Origin: an uncultured Desulfomonile sp.
GTDB lineage: Bacteria > Desulfobacterota > Desulfomonilia > Desulfomonilales > Desulfomonilaceae
Assembly (NCBI GenBank): GCA_903920415.1
Contig: CAIXMD010000081.1
Span: 1 to 7,861 of the forward strand
Reading direction: 5' to 3'
DNA: 7,861 nt
Shown here: one piece after another, positions 1-5,185 of the stretch
How positions within the stretch are numbered: the stretch's first letter is position 1
Layout: every line of letters begins with the position of its first letter
Notes under the pieces: generated by a model
Seen by the model: only the letters and a program-made list of their open reading frames with translations
Told to the model about the DNA's origin: nothing
The model's database searches: none
Position numbers and translations under genes: made by a program

Positions 1-1
1 C

Positions 2-352
2 AATTCGGTGACGACCAAGACGTTATCAAATGTGGACTCATTTTTTGGAACCGAAAGCAAGGACTGGGGTTCCATTGAAGGAAAATTGACTGGCATCTTT
101 GAAAGAGGAGGATACAAGCTGTGGGTGTATGACGACCTACTTAGAAAAAACATTCCTTGCCAGGTCCCATCCGAGCTTCTTGAGGAAGTATTGAAAGCCT
201 TCGGAAAGCGGGTAAGTGTTTCTGGACTTATTCGTTATCGGCGTGGCGGAGAAATTAATAATATAGTTATAGAGGATTTCGAGGTTTTTCCCGATCCCCG
301 GTCTCTTCCCGGTTTTGATGAGGTTCGTGGGCTATTTAGGAGTGCAGATTGA
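2..352 (+). CDS. Unrecognised protein, C-terminal part, partner of PIN gene
   Basis: The reading frame is open to the left window edge, so this is probably the C-terminal part of a longer protein. A GTG at position 8 could serve as a start, but the region upstream of it cannot be seen. Counted from that GTG, 114 residues remain. Residues about 20-95 alternate short beta-like stretches (GKLTGIF, KLWVYDD, NIPCQVP, RVSVSGLIRY, NNIVIEDFEVF) with one helix (LLEEVLKAFG), a pattern that could be an OB-like or other small beta domain (inference). No catalytic motif or DNA-binding helix is visible in this part. The stop codon overlaps the TTG start of the downstream PIN gene, so the two are co-transcribed and probably translationally coupled. 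An upstream gene tightly coupled to a PIN gene is often the antitoxin; that role is inferred from position only. Confidence 0.7.
   Translation, partial: NSVTTKTLSNVDSFFGTESKDWGSIEGKLTGIFERGGYKLWVYDDLLRKNIPCQVPSELLEEVLKAFGKRVSVSGLIRYRRGGEINNIVIEDFEVFPDPRSLPGFDEVRGLFRSAD
338..342 (+). promoter_or_regulatory. Ribosome binding site deciding the TTG start of the PIN gene
   Basis: AGGAG lies six bases before the TTG at 349, inside the last codons of the upstream gene. It supports the rare TTG start and independent or coupled re-initiation. Confidence 0.6.
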
Positions 353-843
353 GCCACGAAATAAGATACTGGGATTCAGACTGTTTTCTCGGTTGGCTTA
401 AAGAAGAACCAGACAAAGTAGAATCATGCAGGGGGGTTGTGGAGGGGGCAAAGAAAGGGGAGATTCTAATAGTTACTTCTGCATTGACTCTCGCTGAGGT
501 CGTAAAATTAAAGCATAAGACCCCTATCCCTGAATCGGACGCCGATAAAGTCAAAGCATTCTTCATGAACGATTATATCCGGGTTCGGAACGTAGACAGA
601 AACATCGCCGAATTGGCCAGAAAACTGGTTTGGACTCATGACTTTTTGAAGCCCAAAGATTCTATTCATATTGCCACTGCGATAAGGCATCGTATAAAAC
701 TCTTCGATACATTTGACCGAGACTTGATGGACTTAACTGGAAGGCTCGGAGATCCCCTAATCAGGATTGGTTCCCCTGATCTTCCTTACCAGGACAAATT
801 GTTCTCAGAGCACCAGGAGAAGGAGGAGTATGATGAAGAGTGA
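349..843 (+). CDS. PIN-domain protein, probable ribonuclease toxin (VapC-like)
   Basis: A 164-residue protein with the PIN nuclease layout. Acidic residues sit at the expected places: Asp9 (in RYWDSDCFLGWL), Glu50 (in LTLAEVVK), Asp104 (in PKDSIHIATA) and Asp123 (in LFDTFDRDL). These normally bind Mg2+/Mn2+ for RNA cleavage. The TTG at 349 is the only usable start: an in-frame TAG lies at 337-339, and any later start would lose Asp9. The start is supported by AGGAG at 338-342, six bases upstream. TTGA joins this start to the stop of the preceding gene, typical of a coupled toxin-antitoxin pair. The C-terminus is charged (HQEKEEYDEE). PIN family membership is firm; toxin function and RNA target are inferred, and a non-TA PIN nuclease remains possible. 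A terminator-like hairpin follows. Confidence 0.85.
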   Translation: MSHEIRYWDSDCFLGWLKEEPDKVESCRGVVEGAKKGEILIVTSALTLAEVVKLKHKTPIPESDADKVKAFFMNDYIRVRNVDRNIAELARKLVWTHDFLKPKDSIHIATAIRHRIKLFDTFDRDLMDLTGRLGDPLIRIGSPDLPYQDKLFSEHQEKEEYDEE

Positions 844-877
844 TGCTTGCGTAACACGAATTCTATTCAAGTAAATT

Positions 878-908
878 GACCGGAGTCCGGTTTTGCACGG
901 TCGTTTTT
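878..908 (+). terminator. Hairpin terminator after the PIN gene
   Basis: ACCGG-AGT-CCGGT (879-891) forms a 5-bp stem with a 3-nt loop, followed by a short T run. A competing outer stem, GACCG (878-882) with CGGTC (898-902), is followed by GTTTTT. Either fold gives a stem plus U-tract, placed 35 nt after the PIN stop. It lies between convergent genes, but the T-tracts favour the plus strand. Confidence 0.55.
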
Positions 909-1008
909 GTCCGAAATCCTCAACAATCAGATTTCCCGGTCCAGTCTTGCATGACCCTTTACAGCAAAGATAACAAATTGAGCATCGGGCATTTTGTGTG
1001 TAATTCTC

Positions 1009-1680
1009 TTATACCAGCAAATCCTCAGATCTCCTTATGAATTCTTCGCCATCCAGTTTCATTGTCCAATTTCCGTGAATGAGGCAAGGTCGCCTTTCAA
1101 TGTGCCAACTTCTTGAAAGACCCACTATACTTATTGAGAGCGAATCGCCTCTTATAAATACTTGCCCCCCCGACACCGTCGCGTTTCCGGCTCTGTAATC
1201 GGCCTTTCCGTCGCGGCCAATCCTGATAAGAGTGCCCTTCCGCCCAAACCATTCTCCAACAAAAACAATCTGTTCCGAGTGAAGAGGGCCGCTTTTTACA
1301 AACCTATTAAAACTGAACGTATCACGTGAAACGAGGAGCGTACTAAGGACAAGGGCGATTCCAAAAAAGATCGTGCCGATAATTCCCAAGAATCGCCCTA
1401 TTTTCAGAGTTTTGACCTTTCCTGGAAACATTATTCCCTCGCGAATTTTTCTCAGGTCCGAACCGCCCATAATCCAGGCCACGACTCCCAATGGCCAGCA
1501 AATAACAAGAGACAATATCCCGAGAAGGAGAACCATGTTGGCCCTGCTGTTCTCAAGGTCTTGGTGGGGTGGTCTTTTCCCAGCGTCGACAAGATCCGGG
1601 CGAGGATGGATTGGGCGAACCGAGTCGCTGTTGGATGCCGGTCCGTAATCCTGATGAGCATATATATTTGGATCGTTCAT
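1009..1680 (-). CDS. DUF4190-like two-helix membrane protein with C-terminal beta domain
   Basis: A 223-residue protein. Residues 1-48 are hydrophilic and rich in Pro, Asp and Arg. Two hydrophobic segments follow, about 49-71 (LLLGILSLVICWPLGVVAW) and 97-117 (FLGIIGTIFFGIALVLSTLLV). The basic linker between them (RKIREG..., then K88, K90, K93, R96) resembles DUF4190, whose members have two helices joined by a G-x-x-x-L-x-x-I-x-x-G-type loop. By the positive-inside rule the linker faces the cytoplasm and both termini the outside. Residues about 135-220 look beta-rich (GEWFGRKGTLIRI, GQVFIRGDSLSISI, GNWTMKLDGEEF), like small lipid- or ligand-binding beta-sandwich domains, though no specific family is recognised. 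No strong Shine-Dalgarno precedes the ATG at 1680. It is convergent with the PIN gene and 220 nt downstream of the nucleosidase gene on the same strand. Function unknown. Confidence 0.72.
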   Translation of the reverse strand: MNDPNIYAHQDYGPASNSDSVRPIHPRPDLVDAGKRPPHQDLENSRANMVLLLGILSLVICWPLGVVAWIMGGSDLRKIREGIMFPGKVKTLKIGRFLGIIGTIFFGIALVLSTLLVSRDTFSFNRFVKSGPLHSEQIVFVGEWFGRKGTLIRIGRDGKADYRAGNATVSGGQVFIRGDSLSISIVGLSRSWHIERRPCLIHGNWTMKLDGEEFIRRSEDLLV

Positions 1681-1703
1681 TCGTTGCTGATATGTATTGA
1701 CTC

Positions 1704-1740
1704 AAGGATTTTCCTAATTCATGAGATCAAGATAATCCTT
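1704..1740. repeat. 7-bp inverted repeat upstream of the membrane-protein gene
   Basis: AAGGATT (1704-1710) and AATCCTT (1734-1740) are perfect inverted arms separated by 23 nt. The nearer arm lies 23 nt upstream of the membrane-protein start codon. It could be an operator or a leader hairpin; no clear -35/-10 pair was found around it. Confidence 0.3.
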
Positions 1741-1767
1741 TAGGGGTTAGAAGACAAAAAAGCAAAT

Positions 1768-1854
1768 GAGAGAGGTGGCCTCTAAAAAGAAGCCCGACGG
1801 ATCTGATAAAAGGGTATGGCTCCAAACAAGGAGGATACGGTCGTTCCGCCGGGC
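1768..1854 (-). terminator. Compound hairpin with U-tracts, probable terminator of the nucleosidase gene
   Basis: Read on the minus strand, GCCCGGCGG (1854-1846) pairs with CCGTCGGGC (1800-1792) over 9 bp, including one G-U wobble. TTCTTTTT (1791-1784) follows directly. The 45-nt loop holds a second hairpin, GTATcCTCC-TTGTTT-GGAGccATAC. Just after the U-tract a smaller stem, AGAGG-CCA-CCTCT (1783-1771), is followed within 9 nt by another T run. It begins 47 nt after the nucleosidase stop, fitting a transcription terminator. The large structured loop is unusual for a simple terminator, so a small RNA 3' end or a repeated palindromic element is also possible. Confidence 0.5.
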
Positions 1855-1900
1855 GATTGCAAGGCTAGCCTAAATAGTGTACTTTAATTTCAATAACTAG

Positions 1901-2779
1901 TCAAGAATCAATTTGATTCCAATTTTTGGAAGTCGGCACGCTCGACTCCTTGGCCGTGCAACTATTACTCTCGAACTCACTCCCATCAATTACCGTTCCC
2001 CTCCCCGAAGAGCGAATCATATCCACTAACACCGGGTGAAGAAGTTCGACTGACCTTCGAAGGTTTTTGAGAAATGTCCGCCATCTCAACAAAGCAACTA
2101 GACCCCCTGGCAATTCGTGGGGACGGTAAAACAGGCTCTTCAGGCTACGAAAATCCAGGAGAGGAGGAGAATCAGCGCCGTCGGAAATCACTCTCAATGC
2201 TAAGAACGGAACTCCTAGCTTAATTGCTTCGCGGCCGAGCACATGACTTTCCATATCCACGGCTTCCGCACCCGTAACACCATGAAGTGCGAGGCGTTCG
2301 TCTCTGGAAAAAACGGGTTTACACATTGTGGCAATGCTTGTAACCCGGTATGACCGGCATTCCCTCCGGCAAGAATCCACAGCGGCATCAATGAGAGACC
2401 GGGCCGATATTATTTTGTCCTCGGGATCGTCTCCCGAAACAGTTACCGAAGAAATTATCAGGTCTCCCACCCGCAGATCGTCTACGAGGGCACCGGCAGA
2501 ACCAGCGCTGATAATGGCAGAGGGTCGGACAGCCAAATTTTTTATGGACGCGGCCGCTCTGGTCGGACCGACTCCACATCGCACAACGTGGAGATAAGAG
2601 CCCTCAAAAAAGACTTCCCTGTAAACAGCCTTACCCATCTTTATACGGCTGATTACTTCTACTCGATTGAGAAATGGATAGGCTTCCATGCCCATTGGAA
2701 AAACAATGCATGGTCCAAGATTTTCTCTGTTCATCATTCGGGTCGAAGTATATAGTAATATTCTTTCATTCGTGCTCAT
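1901..2779 (-). CDS. Nucleoside phosphorylase / MTA-SAH nucleosidase superfamily protein
   Basis: Family hallmarks are visible in order: GMEAYPF at residues 30-36 (Glu32, equivalent to the catalytic Glu near the N-terminus of MTA/SAH nucleosidase), RCGVGPTRAA at 67-76 (phosphate/ribose-binding glycine loop), SAGSAGAL at 91-98, LRVGDLIIS at 102-110, AVDMESH at 173-179 (Glu177, nucleoside binding) and LRVISDGAD at 195-203 (Asp200, purine base protonation). Such enzymes cleave the N-glycosidic bond of purine nucleosides. Possible substrates are MTA, SAH, 5'-deoxyadenosine, futalosine (MqnB) or adenosylhopane (HpnG); sequence alone does not decide. The protein is long, with a polar tail beyond about residue 255. 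Two internal starts, Met15 (2735-2737) and Met16 (2732-2734), would place the catalytic Glu nearer its usual distance from the N-terminus. No candidate start has a strong Shine-Dalgarno. Divergent from the Ahb-hemL genes with only 49 nt between annotated starts. Confidence 0.82.
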   Translation of the reverse strand: MSTNERILLYTSTRMMNRENLGPCIVFPMGMEAYPFLNRVEVISRIKMGKAVYREVFFEGSYLHVVRCGVGPTRAAASIKNLAVRPSAIISAGSAGALVDDLRVGDLIISSVTVSGDDPEDKIISARSLIDAAVDSCRRECRSYRVTSIATMCKPVFSRDERLALHGVTGAEAVDMESHVLGREAIKLGVPFLALRVISDGADSPPLLDFRSLKSLFYRPHELPGGLVALLRWRTFLKNLRRSVELLHPVLVDMIRSSGRGTVIDGSEFESNSCTAKESSVPTSKNWNQIDS

Positions 2780-2828
2780 CCTAAGTTTTTAGATTGAGTA
2801 TCCTCATAAGTGGCTGGTAAAGAATTAT

Positions 2829-3347
2829 ATGCGGGAAGACACCCCCATGTCCAGGCAAGAACTCGACGTAATTGATAAAGGAATCCTCGTGGCTCTCCAA
2901 GGTGACCTGGACATTACTCCCGAGCCGTATGCGCTCATTGCAGAAAACTTGGAGATTTCCGAGGCCGAGGTGATTCGAAGGATAAAAAGGATGCAAGCCA
3001 CTGGGGTGATCCGGAGGCTTGGAGCTATGATCCGGCACATCGAAGCAGGAATAGGCTTTAACGGAATGGTCGTCTGGAAAGTAGAACCTGGTCGAGTCGA
3101 GGAAGTTGGTCAAATGTTGGCATCGTTTCCGGAAGTGAGCCACTGTTATGAGCGACCTCCGTTTGGTAAGCTGGGGGGAACTCTTTTCACCATGGTTCAC
3201 GCATCATCAGAAAACGAATGCCTTAATATCGTACGGAGAATGGCTGAAGCTTGTGGGACCGGAGAATATGAGATTCTCTTTAGCAGGCGGGAACTCAAAA
3301 AGATAAGCATGACATATTTTGTGGAACCTGATGATGCGAACGGTTAA
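2829..3347 (+). CDS. ahbB: Siroheme decarboxylase subunit, AhbA/AhbB (NirDLGH) family, probably AhbB type
   Basis: A 172-residue Lrp/AsnC-like protein. An N-terminal winged helix (about 10-65: LDVIDKGILVAL, YALIAENLEISEAEVIRRIK, GVIRRLGAMIRH) is followed by an alpha/beta domain (about 75-165) with MVVWKV, the SHCYERP motif (104-110) and LFSRRELKKISMTYF (150-164). These motifs mark the siroheme decarboxylases of the alternative heme pathway and the related NirD/L/G/H proteins of heme d1 synthesis, not true amino-acid regulators. AhbA and AhbB together decarboxylate the C12 and C18 acetates of siroheme to give didecarbosiroheme in the cytoplasm. Assignment to AhbB rather than AhbA is from remembered motif patterns and is tentative. 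The segment after SHCYERP (PFGKLGGTLFTM) lacks the aromatic W-P-Y I expect there. Met7 at 2847 is an alternative start; neither start has a strong Shine-Dalgarno. The heterodimer partner is not in this window. hemL follows 131 nt downstream. Confidence 0.8.
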   Translation: MREDTPMSRQELDVIDKGILVALQGDLDITPEPYALIAENLEISEAEVIRRIKRMQATGVIRRLGAMIRHIEAGIGFNGMVVWKVEPGRVEEVGQMLASFPEVSHCYERPPFGKLGGTLFTMVHASSENECLNIVRRMAEACGTGEYEILFSRRELKKISMTYFVEPDDANG

Positions 3348-3352
3348 ACGGG

Positions 3353-3390
3353 GACTGCAGATCAATGCAGTCTTCCGTAGTGATTATAAT
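3353..3390 (+). promoter_or_regulatory. Candidate hemL promoter with palindromic operator
   Basis: TATAAT at 3385-3390 is a perfect -10 box, but the -35 position (about 3361-3367) does not resemble TTGACA. That position is instead covered by a perfect palindrome, GACTGCA-N6-TGCAGTC (3353-3372). A weak -35 overlapped by an inverted repeat is typical of regulator-controlled promoters; the regulator is unknown. The same palindrome could fold as a 7-bp RNA hairpin in a read-through transcript from the Ahb gene. Confidence 0.4.
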
Positions 3391-3435
3391 AGCAATGAAT
3401 TCTCTATCGCCCCGGTTTCAGCCAAAATCTTATCC

Positions 3436-3442
3436 GGAGGAG
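3436..3442 (+). promoter_or_regulatory. Strong ribosome binding site for the hemL leader ORF
   Basis: GGAGGAG is the strongest Shine-Dalgarno in the Ahb-hemL interval. It lies 4 nt before a GTG at 3447, and too far from the hemL ATG at 3479 to serve it directly. hemL has its own weaker AGGGG at 3468-3472, six bases before its ATG. Confidence 0.5.
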
Positions 3443-3446
3443 AAAA

Positions 3447-3482
3447 GTGGTTGAGACTGGAGCATACAGGGGCAGATTATGA
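3447..3482 (+). CDS. 11-codon leader ORF coupled to hemL
   Basis: GTG start, product (M/V)VETGAYRGRL, then TGA at 3480-3482, which overlaps the hemL ATG (3479-3481) as ATGA. The strong Shine-Dalgarno at 3436-3442 is correctly placed for this start. The peptide shows no known motif. The likely role, if real, is translational coupling: ribosomes finishing the leader re-initiate on hemL. Conservation in relatives has not been tested, so this is a candidate only. Confidence 0.35.
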   Translation: MVETGAYRGRL

Positions 3483-4768
3483 AAATCAGCACAATATCTG
3501 AAGACCTTTTCCGCGAGGCCGTGGAAATAATCCCTGGGGGCGTTAATTCACCAGTGAGGGCTTTCAAGTCGGTCGGTTTGCCGCCTAGGTTTATCACAAG
3601 CGGCGCAGGTTGTAGGATCTACGATGAAGACGGAAATGTATTCATCGATTATGTGGGGTCCTGGGGTCCCCTCATTCTGGGTCACGCCCACCCGGAAGTT
3701 GTTGAATCCCTTAAGGCTACTTTGAAAAAAGGAACGTCTTTCGGCGCTCCTACGCGGGGGGAAGTGGAGCTGGCCCGGATCATAACAGAAATGGTTCCCT
3801 CCATAGAGATGGTAAGACTGGTGAATTCCGGGACCGAGGCGACCATGAGCGCCATTCGCCTTGCAAGAGGGTACACCGGCAGGGACAGAATAATCAAATT
3901 CTCCGGATGCTACCACGGTCACAGCGATAGTTTGCTGGCCCGTGCCGGTTCCGGTGCAGCCACTTTTGCAGTACCAGACTCGATGGGAGTCCCCGGAAGC
4001 GTAGTAGAACAGACCTTGGTATTTCACTACAACGATCTGGAGGCAGTCCGCACCCAGATACAGGAGAACCCGAACCGGCTTGCCGCGATAATTGTTGAAC
4101 CGGTTGCAGGAAATATGGGTGTTGTACCACCGAAAGCCGGATTTCTTCAGGGCCTCAGAGACTTATGCAGTCGGGACGGCGCACTTCTAATATTCGACGA
4201 GGTCATGACCGGTTTTCGCGTGGCACCGGGGGGCGCACAGGAACTCTACAACGTAAAACCCGACCTGACATGCCTGGGAAAAATAATAGGTGGCGGATTA
4301 CCAGCAGCCGCCTTTGGCGGCCCGAAGCACATCATGGAATATTTGGCTCCTGTGGGAGGAGTTTATCAGGCAGGCACCCTGTCGGGCAATCCTCTCGCAG
4401 TAGCAGCAGGGCTTACGACTCTACGAATCCTGCAAAGAGACAACCCGTACAATGACCTTGAAAGCAAAACGGCCAGGCTGGCCAAGGGCATTAAAGAGGT
4501 TTTCATTAATAACGGGGTCCCGCATACTATCAATCGGGTGGGGTCAATGCTCTCGGTGTTTTTCCATCCAGGACCAGTGAATTGTTACGAGCAAGCTCTC
4601 TTGGCCGACAAAGAGTCTTTTCGCCGTTTCTTCGGACGAATGCTCGATCAGGGTGTTTATTTGGCTCCATCGCCTTTCGAGGCATGGTTCGTCTGTACAG
4701 CCCATAGCCATGAAGACATTGATATGACTTTGGAGGCAATGCGTAAAAGTTTTAAGAAAGAATGTTAA
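3479..4768 (+). CDS. hemL: Glutamate-1-semialdehyde 2,1-aminomutase
   Basis: A full-length 429-residue PLP enzyme that converts glutamate-1-semialdehyde to 5-aminolevulinate, the first committed tetrapyrrole precursor (C5 pathway, cytoplasm). The N-terminus carries the family signature IPGGVNSPVRAF (18-29). NSGTEATMSA (116-125) binds the PLP phosphate, CYHGHSD (144-150) is the characteristic HemL loop, VEPVAGNMG (206-214) and FDEVMTGFR (239-247; Asp240 contacts the PLP ring nitrogen) are intact, and Lys268 in LGKIIGGG is the Schiff-base lysine. GTLSGNP (299-305) closes the active site. Length is normal and no key residue is missing. The start is fixed by the conserved N-terminus and AGGGG six bases upstream. 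It follows an Ahb-family gene, fitting a tetrapyrrole/heme cluster. The upstream palindrome and leader ORF suggest regulation of its own. No clear terminator follows. Confidence 0.97.
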   Translation: MKISTISEDLFREAVEIIPGGVNSPVRAFKSVGLPPRFITSGAGCRIYDEDGNVFIDYVGSWGPLILGHAHPEVVESLKATLKKGTSFGAPTRGEVELARIITEMVPSIEMVRLVNSGTEATMSAIRLARGYTGRDRIIKFSGCYHGHSDSLLARAGSGAATFAVPDSMGVPGSVVEQTLVFHYNDLEAVRTQIQENPNRLAAIIVEPVAGNMGVVPPKAGFLQGLRDLCSRDGALLIFDEVMTGFRVAPGGAQELYNVKPDLTCLGKIIGGGLPAAAFGGPKHIMEYLAPVGGVYQAGTLSGNPLAVAAGLTTLRILQRDNPYNDLESKTARLAKGIKEVFINNGVPHTINRVGSMLSVFFHPGPVNCYEQALLADKESFRRFFGRMLDQGVYLAPSPFEAWFVCTAHSHEDIDMTLEAMRKSFKKEC

Positions 4769-4818
4769 AGGGTTTCGACGCGTCTATTAACCGTGCATTT
4801 CTCGTAGATCCAAAGACC

Positions 4819-4890
4819 ATGTCAGTGGAGAAAAGAAGTTGCGGGGTTCATGAGTATCTCAAACGAAAAAAAGCAGAGATGTTTTTGTAA
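4819..4890 (+). other. Possible small ORF (23 codons), doubtful
   Basis: ATG at 4819 gives MSVEKRSCGVHEYLKRKKAE plus three residues (MFL), ending at TAA (4888-4890). A second 22-codon ORF starts at the overlapping ATG (4890-4892) and ends at 4958. The first peptide is strongly basic and looks protein-like, but no Shine-Dalgarno precedes it. Removing one T from the run at 4882-4886 would extend the frame by a few codons (through CNEFREF), so a decayed small gene is possible. It may equally be chance. Confidence 0.15.
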
Positions 4891-4932
4891 TGAATTTCGA
4901 GAGTTCTGAAACATGGAGGAGAAAGGGGATAG

Positions 4933-4979
4933 TTGTGCTACATCTTTGGTATATATAACACGTCTATAATGTTGCACAA
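4933..4979 (+). promoter_or_regulatory. Candidate hydrogenase promoter flanked by an inverted repeat
   Basis: TATAAT at 4965-4970 is a perfect -10 box, with a second AT-rich block TATATAAC just upstream. No good TTGACA lies at the proper distance. TTGTGC (4933-4938) and GCACAA (4974-4979) form a 6-bp inverted repeat bracketing the box, which could be operator half-sites or chance. If the box is used, the transcript would carry a leader of about 220 nt before the hydrogenase start. Confidence 0.28.
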
Positions 4980-5074
4980 ATTGCTGGACTTCAACTTTTG
5001 TCTGAATTATTATCACACAGTTATGGCATCTGGCCTATTCTGCTGTCCACTCACTAATGATCCAACGAAATCAA

Positions 5075-5104
5075 GCCCTGAAAGGCGGAGTACAACTTCA
5101 GGGC
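5075..5104 (+). promoter_or_regulatory. 8-bp hairpin in the hydrogenase leader
   Basis: GCCCTGAA (5075-5082) pairs perfectly with TTCAGGGC (5097-5104) around a 14-nt loop. No T run follows, so it is not an intrinsic terminator. It sits 94 nt upstream of the hydrogenase start and could be an operator in DNA or a stabilising or regulatory fold in the leader RNA. Confidence 0.4.
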
Positions 5105-5185
5105 GTGGATATCGGTTCGTAGGCCATATTCCTATCTAGTCCCGATGGCTGTTACTGCCAAGGGTTAGATCTAATAGGTCCATGC

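Noticed and set aside
1816..1887. 23-codon plus-strand ORF within the compound hairpin region
   Set aside because: No ribosome binding site at a workable distance; the frame is explained by the hairpin arms.
2781..3200. Minus-strand ORF opposite the Ahb gene
   Set aside because: The plus-strand frame has clear siroheme decarboxylase motifs; the antisense product does not resemble a known family.
3319..3501. 60-codon ORF between the Ahb gene and hemL
   Set aside because: It starts inside the Ahb gene without a ribosome binding site, runs into hemL and shows no recognisable protein features.
4933..5139. 68-codon TTG-started ORF upstream of the hydrogenase
   Set aside because: Rare start without a good ribosome binding site, overlaps the promoter-like boxes and the hairpin, and the composition looks like translated non-coding DNA.
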